In this document: positions 42,765 to 53,277 of the stretch, in pieces
Position numbering within the stretch: position 1 is the stretch's first letter
Layout: every line of letters starts with the position of its first letter
NCBI GenBank assembly: GCA_049999765.1
Contig: JBNGIQ010009169.1
Span: 1 to 64,000, forward strand
Direction: 5' to 3'
DNA: 64,000 nt
Source of the DNA: Phaeoceros laevis
Taxonomy: Eukaryota > Anthocerotophyta > Anthocerotopsida > Notothyladales
Notes under the pieces: generated by a model
Told to the model about the DNA's origin: nothing
Seen by the model: the letters and a program-made list of their open reading frames with translations, nothing else
Databases searched by the model: none
Position numbers and translations under genes: made by a program

Positions 42765-43682
42765 TTAGTTACTTTCCTCGTCTTTGTTGTCAGCACGAGA
42801 AAGCTTACGTGAGGTGTCATCGTCCACATCACTTTCAGGTGGTGTGGCAGGTTTAGCATCTGAATTTTCTGGGTCGTTTCTCATCCCTCTCTGCATTCCC
42901 CAGGAGTTAGTCTAGGGCACAGGAGGAGGAAAAATGCTGTGCTTAGGAGGCAAGAAGAATTGGCATTTCATACGTTGGGCATTAGGAGTGCATCAGATAT
43001 CTCAGCATGACTAACCTTGAAACTTGCTTGCAACTCGGGGTCGTTTAGTTTGAGTATCTGCCGGATGACTTCAGAGGTTTTCTTGAAATTTTGATCTGTG
43101 TCCATATATATTGCGCCAGCTATGCTCTGAACAAAGTCTGCCTGGATCTGTGCTACACATAGTGATACGGAATGTCAGGTAGGTGTCTTGAAACCCGTGC
43201 CAGCATTTGGAGATTTCACATGCCAGCGCAAAGTTTTCGAGGGACCTTAGGTGTCGTTTGGAAGTCTCTGTGGAGCACTTCCCTTGCTCTGTGCCTGATG
43301 TGGGCCTGTAGTTTAAGGTCCTTGGCAACAGATATAAGTCTGTCTTTGTTTATTGCCTCCATCCTCATCTCGACCAGATTTCGTTTTGATGCTGTTTCGA
43401 AGGTTTCGAAAAGGTACACGGCTAGGACAAGGTCGAGCACAGCAGTCCCCACGAATTGCAGCCTCTACACATACAGCGTCAGACTATTATGAAAAATGTG
43501 TTCAACAAATCGTTGCAAAGTAGTTGATCAGCATGACGGAGGACAACCTGATACGAAAGCCCCAGCAGTACATCCTCGTGGGACGTGTGTGTCAATGCCT
43601 CCTTCAGAAGTGCTCTGTGGGTGAAGAGGTAATGCAACTTGAGCTCCAGTGCAGAGTAGTCCTCGTTGCTACTCGCAGCCAT
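42765..43682 (-). CDS. RNase III-fold protein lacking catalytic acids (NFD2-like)
   Basis: Exons 43682-43548, 43464-43224, 43152-43016 and 42890-42765 give 639 nt (212 residues) in phase. The fold is recognised by LHYLFTHRALLKEALTHTS, RLQFVGTAVLDLVLAVYLF and ADFVQSIAGAIYMD, matching the RNase III helices and the ERLEFLGDAVL signature. Catalysis needs four acids; here the signature glutamate and aspartate are Gln48 and Thr52, and the second glutamate is Gln134. Only Asp131 remains, so cleavage is not expected. Plant relatives without catalysis include NFD2 and RNC1, which support organelle RNA. The last exon is an acidic, disordered tail. The intron at 43223-43153 fits only with a GC donor (CTG|GCATGT). 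An upstream exon with a targeting peptide is possible. Confidence 0.75.
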
Positions 43683-44158
43683 GTTCGTGTATGACCTGCT
43701 GCTCACAACTGAGATAACAATACCTATATGGTGCTGTCATCAGAGCTCTGCGAAATGCAAAACAGTCCCGCGATACAGAATGCCGAAAGGCAGGCGTTCA
43801 TGCCTGTTGGTTGGAGTTGTGCATTCACGTTCTAGCAAAACTGAGGGACCGTGTGACGGTGCAAATTTCGTCTTCAGACCCAATTCAAGTGTAAGGAAAC
43901 CAAAAGCTTGGTCACCATCTGCGCAATTACGGATGATAGTGCTATCGTTTGCAATCATTACAGAAGTAGCAGATCGGTACGTCTAGGAGGCAGAACGTTT
44001 AACACGTAGTTGGGACATTCGGGATAGCAAAATGAAGGCAAATATACCTTACATCCTCAGAACCCATTCATCTACAGGCTGCAACGTAGTGATGAAAGTG
44101 GAGTCGGTGTACAAAAACGGTAGCAGAGAAAATCCACAATGTAGAAGCTGTGACGACG

Positions 44159-44842
44159 TCAGTTGTAGTTGAGGTCTTGCTCCTTCATCTTCCCTCTCCC
44201 TGCTCTGGGGCTGAGGTCTGGAGTATGGCTGGTCACCTGTTCATCTTCTCTTGGTCGGGTGGGTGGATGGAGTGCCACTTCAGTGTTCAGCCCTCCAGTT
44301 CCTTCCTCCCGTTGCTTGTGCTGACCCAGTTCTTCTTTTCTCACCATCTTCTCCACTATACCTGCATCTCTTATAGTCTTCAGGTGGACTTCTATTTGTC
44401 GGAAATAATCCGCCTGGAACAAATGCACACCAACTCAGTCCAATCTTTCCGTTCACCAATGGCGTGAGCAACTGTTCAAACCTGCTGTGAAGAATGACAG
44501 TTTAAATCAGTAGGAGCACATACCAGGGTTTGGTTGGTTTCGCAATCGCCTGCCAACCTCTCTATGTGGCTTCCCAAATCAATCAATCGTTCTTGCAACC
44601 AAGGGCTGGGCTCTGTCACAGTGGCTGGGAGGCAATTCTTCAATTCAGCTACGCTGTCCAATCCACCGGTCAGAGAATCAGGTCACAATCAAAAAGCACC
44701 TGTTAGCATGCAAATACAGTTCAAGCTATCGTATGATTCCTCATCAAGAGATTTACGGCTGTAAGACTTACATCCAGTTAGAGACACTCTTTCGAACTTC
44801 AGGGGTCCCGTAGACATCCAAGCTCCTCGACCCGCTAGCCAT
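44159..44842 (-). CDS. Unrecognised small protein, three exons
   Basis: Exons 44842-44772, 44653-44524 and 44413-44159 join in phase to 456 nt (151 residues), starting MASGSRSLDVYGTPEVRK. The first two-thirds look like amphipathic helices (LQERLIDLGSHIERLAGD, ADYFRQIEVHLKTIR). The end is a charged, low-complexity tail, and a GCAG|GTATAG inside exon 3 could be a further splice site. I do not recognise the family. It is divergent from the alpha/beta hydrolase gene, with 1.1 kb between starts. Confidence 0.5.
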
Positions 44843-45975
44843 TGTCACAGCAAACAGGAGAGTGGAGACGGATAAGCAGGTGTAGATCCTATACCCTGAG
44901 CAATAGCCTGGTCAATCTCCCACGATATGAAGAGAAGAGTTGTTGAGGGGACATAGTCCTTTGCTTGCTCCATAAATACGATGGCCTCCGCACAGAAGTG
45001 TCACAAACGCTTGAGCTTCAAGGGAATGGGGGGGAATCCAAAACCTCGCAGCAGTGACTAATAAAGACTGACCCTCTCCTTGTTAGGGCTTAAGCCTTCC
45101 TTCCCCCAAGTCCGTGTGCTTTCTTGATCTTGTTTTGGAAAGTAGGGTTGGATCCCTTTCATGGACGGGTCAGAAGCTGCTCACTGCTGGTGTGTGACGA
45201 GGGCGTACAGAGCAAAACATTTCGCTTGCAACTAGAAATGTCGGCTTTGAATGGTCAGCTGGTATGCATTCTCCGCGCGTGCAGGTACTACTGGCTCCCC
45301 TCTTCGACTCATAGGACATTATATAGACCTTCAGAGCTCCTGAAAGCTCTGAAGGCAAGTTGCAGCTTGCGACCTAGGATTGTGCCTCCTCCAGACTGGT
45401 AAAGCAAGTCTCGAGCAAAATTCCGCACAAGTCAAAATGAGGCGAACTGTCTATATCCCTCACCTGCCACAGGCACCAGTGCTCTGCATCGAAGGAAGGC
45501 ATTTCCTGTCCAGCATGCCTGAAAATGTTGCGCTGAACCACGTACCAAAGATAGAAGCAATTTCATGCTTTTAGTCACTCTGCTCCTCCAGACTGTGGAT
45601 TAGTCTCTCTGCTTCTCCAATCAGATCGTGGAGATGTTGTTATACACCATTCTGCCTTGTGTTGTCGAGCCATTGAGCAATTGAGCTGCCATTGCCCCGC
45701 GTGTTGCCGTGTTGGCATTTTGTCGAACTCACTGGGTAAACCTTTTATAACCAAAATGACCCTGGTTACTCACCACAGTCCGCCGGTGTCGCATTCTTGG
45801 TTTTCGTCCGCATCCTTAGGTTGTCTCCCGAATCTTAGCTGGGCAGTGTCCTCGTTGCTGGCGGTGGGAGCTTAACCGCAATTGTGGGATGTCAGGGCTG
45901 GAAGAATCGCGCACATGTACAACGCGCTGAGCATGTAAATGTTGTGAAGCAGATATTGGAGGTCGGCACTGAAAG
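44843..45975. promoter_or_regulatory. Intergenic between divergent genes, no gene seen
   Basis: About 1.1 kb. Short frames at 45,124-45,570 show no motif. It probably carries promoters for both flanking genes. Confidence 0.4.
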
Positions 45976-46976
45976 ATGGTGGCAACAGAGTATGCCAGTG
46001 TGGAGAGTGAAAATGGGATCACCCTCGCAGTACGCATCTACAAGCCCGATGATCCAGCGCGGCTGAAGCAATATGTGCTCGTTTTGACTCACCAGTACTC
46101 GGTTCTGGGAGGTAATCAAGCCTTACTGAAGGGCATGGCCTCGGAGCTTGCTCGGCTAGGGTTCATCACTGTGACCTTTGATATGAGAGGCGTCGGGCGG
46201 TCAACTGGGCGGCCATCCATCACAGGATCTTCAGAGGTGCAGGATGTTGTAGCCGTGTGTCGGTGGGCCGTCGAGAAGATACCTGCGTCGCAGCTTCTGC
46301 TTGTAGGATCGTCAGCTGGTAAGGCTCTATTTTCTGGTGTATGTTTCTTTTATGCCTCGCTTGCCAAGCTAGTGCGTCAAAGGCTACACTAGTTGTGAAC
46401 CCTGGGGACCCTGCCCTGCAGATCTGTTGAGGAGGTCGAGTCTCCGACAGATGTGTTCATCTGCTGTAGAGGTCACCAAATCAACCGCACATCACAACCT
46501 TGTTACAAACTTGTATGTTGCATGTGCCGTAGGTCTTGTCGTCCCAAAACCCTCCATGTGGGAGAGTCTGGAGGGATTGTGTGTTGTCTTTCTGAACTAT
46601 GGAACAACACCACTCATGCCATTTTGCTTTGCCAGGTGCACCCATTGCAGGATCTGCCGTGGATGAAGTGGATGAAGTCAAGGGCTTCGTTGCTCTGGGA
46701 TACCCATTTGGCATGGCAGCTTCCATCCTATTTGGCCGGCACAACAAGTTTATTCTACAATCTGAGAAGCCGAAGCTTTTTGTCATGGGCACAACTGACG
46801 GCTTCACAAGCGTGAAGCAGCTAGAAGCCAAGCTAAAAAGCGCTGCTGGAAGAGTAGAGATGAAGCTTGTTCCAGGTGTCGGCCACTTCGAAATGGAGGG
46901 ACCTCAGTACGATGGTGAGATGGCACTGTATGTAGCCCAATTCGCTGAGTCTCTGCAACAAGGAAGCGGGCAATAA
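45976..46976 (+). CDS. Alpha/beta-hydrolase fold protein (serine hydrolase)
   Basis: Exons 45976-46318 and 46636-46976 give 684 nt (227 residues), phase 1. The first exon holds the early strands (YVLVLTHQYSVLGG), the FDMRGVGRS loop and the start of the nucleophile elbow, completed across the splice as LLVGSSAGAPIAG (catalytic Ser in G-S-S-A-G). Exon 2 has a short lid, the strand KLFVMGTTDGF (acid) and the His in VPGVGHFEMEG. The triad is complete. It resembles plant serine-hydrolase/dienelactone-type proteins of the S33 group with no transit peptide, so it is probably cytosolic. Substrate unknown. Reading past the donor gives only a short tail before a stop, so intron retention would remove the His. 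Confidence 0.85.
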
Positions 46977-47130
46977 CATGGAACTAATGCTCTTTGTATA
47001 TTGGTCAGACACATTGTCAGGCAAACTTAAACTGTAGAAACAACAAAAAATCGCGTTTTAGAAATTTACACTCCCTTTCGGTTTGGAAACGGAAAGCCTC
47101 CATTTTTCAGCACAATTAGTGGGTAAACGC

Positions 47131-47250
47131 TGGGTCTCTACACGTCACTCTCAGTTCAAACAAACAAATAAACAAACTCTCAGTTCAACACGTCTCAAGC
47201 TGTAGTGAAAAGCAAGAGTGGCGCCATGCTCCAGTCGTGAGAGCTTCATA
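47131..47250. repeat. Duplicated upstream block, copy 1
   Basis: Three short blocks (CACGTCACT-TCAGTT; CACGT-TCAAGCTGT-GTGA then AGAGTGGC; TGCTCCAGTC-TGAGAGCTTCA) occur in the same order as at 48401-48565. It lies just before the start of the unknown gene at 47272. Confidence 0.65.
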
Positions 47251-47271
47251 CCTGTGGAAGGGTTCGCGAGA

Positions 47272-48030
47272 ATGTCCGGCAGGATGATGGAGGGAGAAAA
47301 TTTGATCCGAGTTCTAGTCGACCCCGTCAAAATGCAAAAGTTCAGGGACTGGCAGCGCAAGAAGGAGGCATCCGTGGGAGTGGTGGCGGCGACCAGGCCT
47401 GTGACTACAGGTCGTGTGTCGGCGGACTCTAAGTCAGATAGCAGCGACCGCGAGGAGGCTGGGCAAGCTTCGCAAAGGGGTGTGCATGGCAGGCACATGA
47501 TGGAAGCCAGCGCAAGCTGCAGTGCGCAGGGCGAGGAGCAGGCAGGAAGTCTGCCAACACAGCCACAGGCAAAAGACTCCTCCGTCGCAAAGGGTCCGAA
47601 GATGGAAGCGGAAGTCGGCCGGATATCGCCACATCCGGCCGGCCATCGCAACTCTTGCCGTGGCAAGAGTATCCTTGATGACGACGCAGGCGGACAGGTA
47701 CGTAAACTACAGGTTATCGTTTTCCGTACTAAATCTAAACATTTACGTATCCAAGCTCCGGCTACAGGTTTCTAATGAGTGCTGCTGGATGTGAAGGCTG
47801 GGCCGGCTTCGAAGAAATGGAAGCTCAGCATTGAGAAGGGGGAGGCTACGGCAGAGGCAGATCTGAAGACTATCTTGGAGGAGTTGTCGCATCACGCCGG
47901 CCGGATCGCAGCGCTCGTGTCCTCTCTGCATGAGAGGTTTGGAATGAACTTGGACGAGTTGTTGTTAATAGCCTACTCTGCGGAACGGATGGATGCATAT
48001 GGGCTTAAAAACTTTGTGAAGATCGATTGA
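47272..48030 (+). CDS. Unrecognised protein, two exons
   Basis: Exon 1 runs from ATG 47272 (MSGRMMEGENLIRVLVDP) to a strong donor CAG|GTACGT at 47699. It has a short ordered start (KMQKFRDWQRKKEASVG), then a disordered acidic/Ser region. Exon 2 ends at 48030 and encodes a helical C terminus (LKTILEELSHHAGRIAALVS, LDELLLIAYSAERMDAYG). The clean acceptor CTACAG gives an early stop. The only frame-keeping acceptor is GATGTGAAG|GCTGGG. So either the long form uses a weak acceptor or the usual product is truncated. Family not recognised; the ~60-residue ordered C terminus is the best handle. Confidence 0.5.
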
Positions 48031-48250
48031 ATTCTTGCAGGACTGGTCATGATCAGTGACGATGCTTGCAGGGTTGATCAATTGATGCGTAATTCGGTTC
48101 ACATGCAAACTGGTTGGGCGCTTTCGGCGGCTCTTTACAGACCTGAAATGTGAATCAACAATGTGCTAGTTCATTTTTTCCAAAACGTGGGGTACTGGAT
48201 TTGGAATCATGCTGTTTCGGAATCATGCTACCTTTGAGCATAACTAAACG

Positions 48251-48288
48251 TAGTAGTAGTAGGAAGATTATGGTGTTTAGCCAACTCC
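48251..48288. repeat. 38-bp element also found at 62361-62400
   Basis: TAGTAGTAGTAGGAAGATTA then TGGTG, TTAGCCAACTCC. Nearly the same string occurs upstream of the gene at 62569. Here it lies about 360-420 bp before the GrpE start codons. Confidence 0.65.
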
Positions 48289-48400
48289 ACATGGGAAGAG
48301 GTGTCCGCAAGCTCCCCAGAAAGCCTCGAAAGCGAAAGCCGTCTTTAGAATTAATTCTTCTGTTTCGTTGGCCGTCTAAATTCAGCAGATTTTGGTGGGA

Positions 48401-48565
48401 CCTGGATCTCTCCACGTCACTTTCAGTTTGGACACGTGTCAAGCTGTGGTGAGTCCTAGAGTGGCTGGAGGGTGGCAGGCACTCTTCTGAACGACCTCCA
48501 GGGGCTAGTCCCTGCCCGGCGACAGGATGTGCAATTGGGCCCTGCTCCAGTCCTGAGAGCTTCAA
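48401..48565. repeat. Duplicated upstream block, copy 2
   Basis: Second copy of the block at 47131-47250, with about 70 bp inserted between its second and third parts. It precedes the GrpE gene start codons. Confidence 0.65.
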
Positions 48566-48646
48566 GATCTGTGACAGGGTACGTCAGACCTCCAGAATTG
48601 CTGCTCTACAGCTTTGCTCAAGCTCCTGCTGCTGTGTTAATATCTA

Positions 48647-50267
48647 ATGGCCGCCTCTGGAATCCGGTGCGGTGTTCCAGATTTGGGGCACCTTACAGAA
48701 GTGGAGATGGCACCTTTCCGGAGCGTGTTGCGGCAAGGCAGACGCGGGCTGCTGCGCTTCATCTGCCAGCAGCAGCACCACCATCAGCTGCAGCAGCGAG
48801 GGTTTTGTGAAATTCGGCAGCCGGTCAGACTCTTTACTCCCAACAGAGACGCTCTGGTGGTTGCTGGCACTGAGGTAAGCGTCCCGGGTGGTGGCAATGT
48901 CGCTGAGGACTGCCGGCCTTGCCAGATGACTGTGATCCAGGCTTTCAGACACGGCAGTGTGTTTCTCATCTTGCTGGGCTCTCTGCTGCAGCTGCGCTTT
49001 GCGGTTCCTCCAGCAGCTCGGAACCGCCTTCTTTCTCCAGCGGCCGCTCAGCAGCGCTTTTTCCTTGCGAGCCTCTCTTCTTCCGCGGCACCCGGCTCGG
49101 GTGGCAGGGGAGAAGCAGCGGCAAATGGCACTGGCAGCGGCGTACACGAGATCAAGGTCGGGAACACCACTTCTTCTGGATCTGCTGGTCAGGCGTCGCC
49201 TGGAGATGCACCACCTGCACCAGGAACCGACGCAGCGGCAGGGACAGGGGCAGGGGCAGGGATGCCTAGTCCAGCCGGTACCGCAGTGACGGCCACTCCT
49301 TCCACGGGACTGGCTGCGCATTCAGAAGGCGCACCCACACCACCTGCCAGAGTCCCCACAGCGATGAGAGACCTAACTGAGAAGCAAAAGGAGAACAGAA
49401 TCAGGGAGCTTGAGAATGAGCTGGAGAAAGCGGACCTGCTTCTGCTGAAGAAGGACAACATCATTCGGGAGCTACAGCAGTCAATCGTGAGAGTAGTGGC
49501 AGATGCGCAGGACCTGATAGACAGAGTGAGGAGGGAGGCAGAGATGGAAAAGAAATATGCAATCCAGGTGAGACTCACTTCTCTTTTAGACAGTCTCAAG
49601 TGTTGCAGACCTGTCTGTCTACATGTGTCTGGCTAGCTAGCACAAATTTATGCTGGCGGTTTGTCTGTTCCAGAATTTCGCCAAGGACCTCACAGAAGTG
49701 GCAGACAACTTCAGCCGAGCGTTGGCATCCGTCCCTGAGGAGTATAGCCGTCCGGACAAGCTACCAGCGGACCCTCAGGGCTGCCTCAACGCGCTGAGGA
49801 AGCTGCTGGAGGGTGTGTACATGACAAAGCAACAGCTTGAGAAGGCAAGCGAGAAAAACACTTGTTTGTTTGTTTGTTTCGGTATTGTCCTGGAGATTTA
49901 TACTAAAAAAGCCTCCTGATGCAGGTGTTTGAGAATCACGGATTGAAGAAATTCGTTCCCCTGGGCGAGCAATTTGATCCAAATTTTCATGAAGCTGTAT
50001 CCGTGATCAACGATCCTACAAAGCCACCCGGAGTAATTATTGAGGTTTTCAAGGTACTCCATCCGCTGCCCTTGGAAGACGCTGTGAAACTTTCAGTTCT
50101 CTCTTGCAATTGCTTCCTACCAGTAAAAGACACTTTTCCTTCCCTGGTTGCTAGAATTTAGTGTCTGACACATGGTTTTACATGTTTTGTAGCCTGGGTA
50201 CATGCTTCACGACCGAGTGATCAGGCCCGCCCAAGTGGGCGTGGTAATGATACGTGATGCGACCTAG
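48647..50267 (+). CDS. Mitochondrial GrpE (Mge1-type) nucleotide exchange factor
   Basis: Coding segments: 48647 or 48707 to 48874, 49055-49567, 49674-49844, 49925-50053 and 50193-50267. ATG 48707 (MAPFRSVLRQGRRGLLRF) gives the better import peptide, and 351 residues. The 48875-49054 segment has perfect GTAAGC...CAG borders in phase and is probably an intron, although it is also open. After a Gly/Ala/Pro-rich linker comes the GrpE coiled coil (LTEKQKENRIRELENELEKA, IIRELQQSIVRVVADAQDL) and the beta domain: FVPLGEQFDPNFHEAV, PGVIIEVFK and GYMLHDRVIRPAQVGV. GrpE releases ADP from mitochondrial Hsp70 during import and folding. The intron at 49845-49924 must use a GC donor (AAG|GCAAGC) to give the family sequence QLEKVFENHGL. 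Confidence 0.92.
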
Positions 50268-50580
50268 TTTCTTCTGCTTTCCCCTCCTCCGACGATGCAA
50301 ACCACCACTGGATGCATTTCCTGCTTATCTTCTAGCTTTACCATGAGCGGAAAGAGATCCTCAAGGCTAGCTAATTCTGTATTTTGAAGTCCCAAGTTTT
50401 GCCACCAACAAGCGGTTGCCCTACACCTGAAATCATGAGCTCTGTAGCTAAGTCTTTTTTTCTAGGAAAGTTTTGTCTGATATGAGAGCACAGAAAGATG
50501 TGTGCCACAGCACTGTACAGAAAAATAAGAGGGGACGGTATACCATACAAAGAGCTTCCAACATAATAGCTTGCAAGGCA
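50268..50580. other. Intergenic between convergent GrpE and RLP genes
   Basis: About 310 bp of presumed 3' UTRs; no gene. Confidence 0.55.
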
Positions 50581-53277
50581 TCATTTTAAGTGTCTGCGGT
50601 AGAACAGGAATTGCACGCGGGCAACTATATGTGCATCTAAAATGGAAGCTAGTTCATTTACAAAGACTTTCCCGAACCTTGTAACGGTCACGAGACACAG
50701 GCTTGTCCCGAAGGCAAGTACAAACCCAACAGCTACACCTAAGTAGGAGATGGGCCCTTCTTGTTGGCTGCTTTCTACAACAGGCGCTGCAGAACTTCGG
50801 TTCCTCGGGGCACTATCCTCTGAAGCAGTTGGACTGCATTGCACAACGGATGGCTCTCCACATAGACCCGGGTTCCCATAGAAAGATGTTGTGAAGGACG
50901 AGAACTGTGATCCTTTGGGGATGGGGCCAGACAAGTCGTTGTAGGAGACGTTGAAGGACTCCAGTTTGGACAATGTAGCCAGCTCCTCCGGGATGGCCCC
51001 GGTAAAGTTGTTGTATGACAGGTCCATTTGGTTGAGCTCGCCCATGCCCCCCAAAGCAGCCGGAATGGAACCTGTCAGCAAGTTGGAGGACAGGTTGAGG
51101 TAGTGGAGACCTTGCATGGTTCCAAACTCCAGTGGTATGCCGCCTGCTAGCTTGTTGGCTGACAGGTCCAGAACAGTGAGAGAAGATACAATGGAGTAGT
51201 AGCTCTGGTACACGCCCTTGATCTGGACCTCTATTGTTCCAGGGAGATTTGACCTGAGCAGGATCTCCACATTGCCGTTGTTGGGGTTCTTGAAGGTGGT
51301 CATGTTGGCTATGCTGCTGGGCATGGTGCCCTCCAACTCGTTGCCATCCACCACAAGTATCCGCAGATTTTCCAAAATAGGGAGCCAGTCTGGAAGAATG
51401 CCGGTGAAGTTGTTTCTCCCCAACAGGAGCCCTGTGATGGCACTCACGCCTCCACCTGCAGGGACCAGGCTGTCGAAGACATCGGCAATATCCCCAGTCA
51501 GCTCATTCACTTGCAAAAACAGCCACTGCAACTTGGTACAGTTCTTCAGAGTTTTGGGGATCCTTCCTGTCATCCTGTTCCCATTCAAACTGATATCCTC
51601 CAACTGAACCAGACTACCAAGACTCTCCGGAATCTCTCCCACCAGGTCATTGCGCGCCAAGTTGAAGAACTTTAGCGACGGCATTCTGCTCCAGTCGATG
51701 TGGGTGATAGCTCCTTCCAGAGCAGCATTGTCCAGGCACAGTGTTTCCAGTTTGGTGAAGTTCCCATACCCTGGAGGGACGGTCCCACCAATATCGTTAG
51801 AAAATATGAGGAAGAGCGACAAGGACGTCCAGTTAGCCAGAGAAGCTGGCAGACCACCACCGATCCGCCCTGGATATATGCTGAAAAATTGCATCTCTGA
51901 GAGTTTACCCAGCTCAGTAGGAATAGTTCCCGTGAGATAGCCCTTGCTCTGCCTATCTGAGGCACCACCAAACGACAAGAACTGCATCTTCGAGCAAAGA
52001 GCGATTTCAGGTGGCACCGTACCAACAAAATCGTTGAAGATGAGGTGCAGCAGCACCAGCTCCGTTAGGTTTCCCAAGGACGCAGGCAATGGACCTTCCA
52101 ACCTATTCTCTTGAAGATAAATAACTTGCAAGGACACAGGAAGGTTTTCCGGAATGGCCCCCGTCACCCTGTTGGTATGCACATCCAGCACCTGCAAAAA
52201 GGTGCAATTGGCCAAGGAGGAAGGAATCTCTCCCTCCACAAATGTGTCTTGCAGTCCCAAAACCCGCAAGCTGGTCAACCACCCCAGTGAAGAAGGAATA
52301 GTGCCATTCATATCGTTCGGAACATTCACCGGTATCGAACTCTGAGGAAACACATACTGGATGGACCTGGCTCCCAGCCGCAACTCCAACAGATTCTCCA
52401 AAAGCCCGAGCTCCCAGGGTATGCTCCCTGACAGATCATTGTAGCTCAAATCCAGTACCATCAACCGGCTCAAGTTGGCCAACCTAGGGTGCACGATACC
52501 GACCAAGCTGTTCATCCTCAACTGGAGAACAGCCAGCCCGCTGAGCTCTGTCAGCTTCAACGGAACTTCCCCTCCGACCTCGGTGCCTGCAATCCGAAGC
52601 ACCTGCAACGCCGAGCAGTTGCCCAGTGCTGCCGGGATGGTGCCGGTGATGCCGTTGATCGTGTCCCAGCCACCTGAGGAGCCTCCAATCCCTAGCTGCA
52701 CCAGACCACGGCACTGTCCCAGCTCGGGGGGAATCGTCCCCGACAGGTTGTTGTTCACCAGCCATAGCACCTGCAACAGCGGGAGCCTCCCGAGAGACGG
52801 AGGAATCGGCCCGACCAGCCGGTTGGAGCTCAAGTCCAGCACCCGAAGCTGAGTCGCGTTCCCTAGCTCCGAGGGAATGCCGCCGTCCAGAACATTTGAG
52901 CTCAGATCCAGCGCCAGCAACCGTGTAGCATTCCACACCTGCGATGGAATGGGGCCGCCGAAGCCATTGGATGACAGATTGAGGTTAGAGAGAAAGGGCA
53001 AGCCATCGAAAAGCAGCTGCGGAAGAGACCCGTCCAACCGCTTGGCAGACAGGTCCAGCGACACCACCCGGGAGCTGTTGTCGCATGCCACGCCCGCCCA
53101 GCCGCAGACCGGCTGCGAAGCCCGCCAGCTATTTAGCGCTGGAGAGGAGCCCCTGATGCAGCACGACCTGAACTGCAAGAGCGCATCAGCTTCACCATCG
53201 GCTGCTCTCACAACGCTCACAATACCAAGAAGACCGTACAGCAAGAGCAGCCAAATGAGCAGCTTGGAGTCTCCCAT
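50581..53277 (-). CDS. LRR receptor-like protein without a kinase domain
   Basis: One exon. I chose ATG 53277 because it begins a clean signal peptide (MGDSKLLIWLLLLYGLLG), giving 898 residues; the frame extends to an earlier ATG at 53463 that adds an unlikely leader. The N-cap (DALLQFRS, WAGVACD) precedes about 25 extracellular plant-type LRRs (repeats like LVGPIPPSLGRLP). An island lies near the C-terminal repeats (NNGNVEILLRSNLPGTIEVQ). The last LRRs end in a GLCGEPSVVQC cap, a juxtamembrane region, one membrane helix (YLGVAVGFVLAFGTSLCLV) and a ~30-residue cytoplasmic tail. Such RLPs pair with co-receptor kinases in development or defence. Ligand unknown. No introns and no frame defects. 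Confidence 0.93.
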   Translation of the reverse strand: MGDSKLLIWLLLLYGLLGIVSVVRAADGEADALLQFRSCCIRGSSPALNSWRASQPVCGWAGVACDNSSRVVSLDLSAKRLDGSLPQLLFDGLPFLSNLNLSSNGFGGPIPSQVWNATRLLALDLSSNVLDGGIPSELGNATQLRVLDLSSNRLVGPIPPSLGRLPLLQVLWLVNNNLSGTIPPELGQCRGLVQLGIGGSSGGWDTINGITGTIPAALGNCSALQVLRIAGTEVGGEVPLKLTELSGLAVLQLRMNSLVGIVHPRLANLSRLMVLDLSYNDLSGSIPWELGLLENLLELRLGARSIQYVFPQSSIPVNVPNDMNGTIPSSLGWLTSLRVLGLQDTFVEGEIPSSLANCTFLQVLDVHTNRVTGAIPENLPVSLQVIYLQENRLEGPLPASLGNLTELVLLHLIFNDFVGTVPPEIALCSKMQFLSFGGASDRQSKGYLTGTIPTELGKLSEMQFFSIYPGRIGGGLPASLANWTSLSLFLIFSNDIGGTVPPGYGNFTKLETLCLDNAALEGAITHIDWSRMPSLKFFNLARNDLVGEIPESLGSLVQLEDISLNGNRMTGRIPKTLKNCTKLQWLFLQVNELTGDIADVFDSLVPAGGGVSAITGLLLGRNNFTGILPDWLPILENLRILVVDGNELEGTMPSSIANMTTFKNPNNGNVEILLRSNLPGTIEVQIKGVYQSYYSIVSSLTVLDLSANKLAGGIPLEFGTMQGLHYLNLSSNLLTGSIPAALGGMGELNQMDLSYNNFTGAIPEELATLSKLESFNVSYNDLSGPIPKGSQFSSFTTSFYGNPGLCGEPSVVQCSPTASEDSAPRNRSSAAPVVESSQQEGPISYLGVAVGFVLAFGTSLCLVTVTRFGKVFVNELASILDAHIVARVQFLFYRRHLK

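Noticed and set aside
48644-49321. 225-codon minus-strand frame over GrpE
   Set aside because: Shadow of the GrpE coding exon, with Arg/Ser-rich nonsense content.
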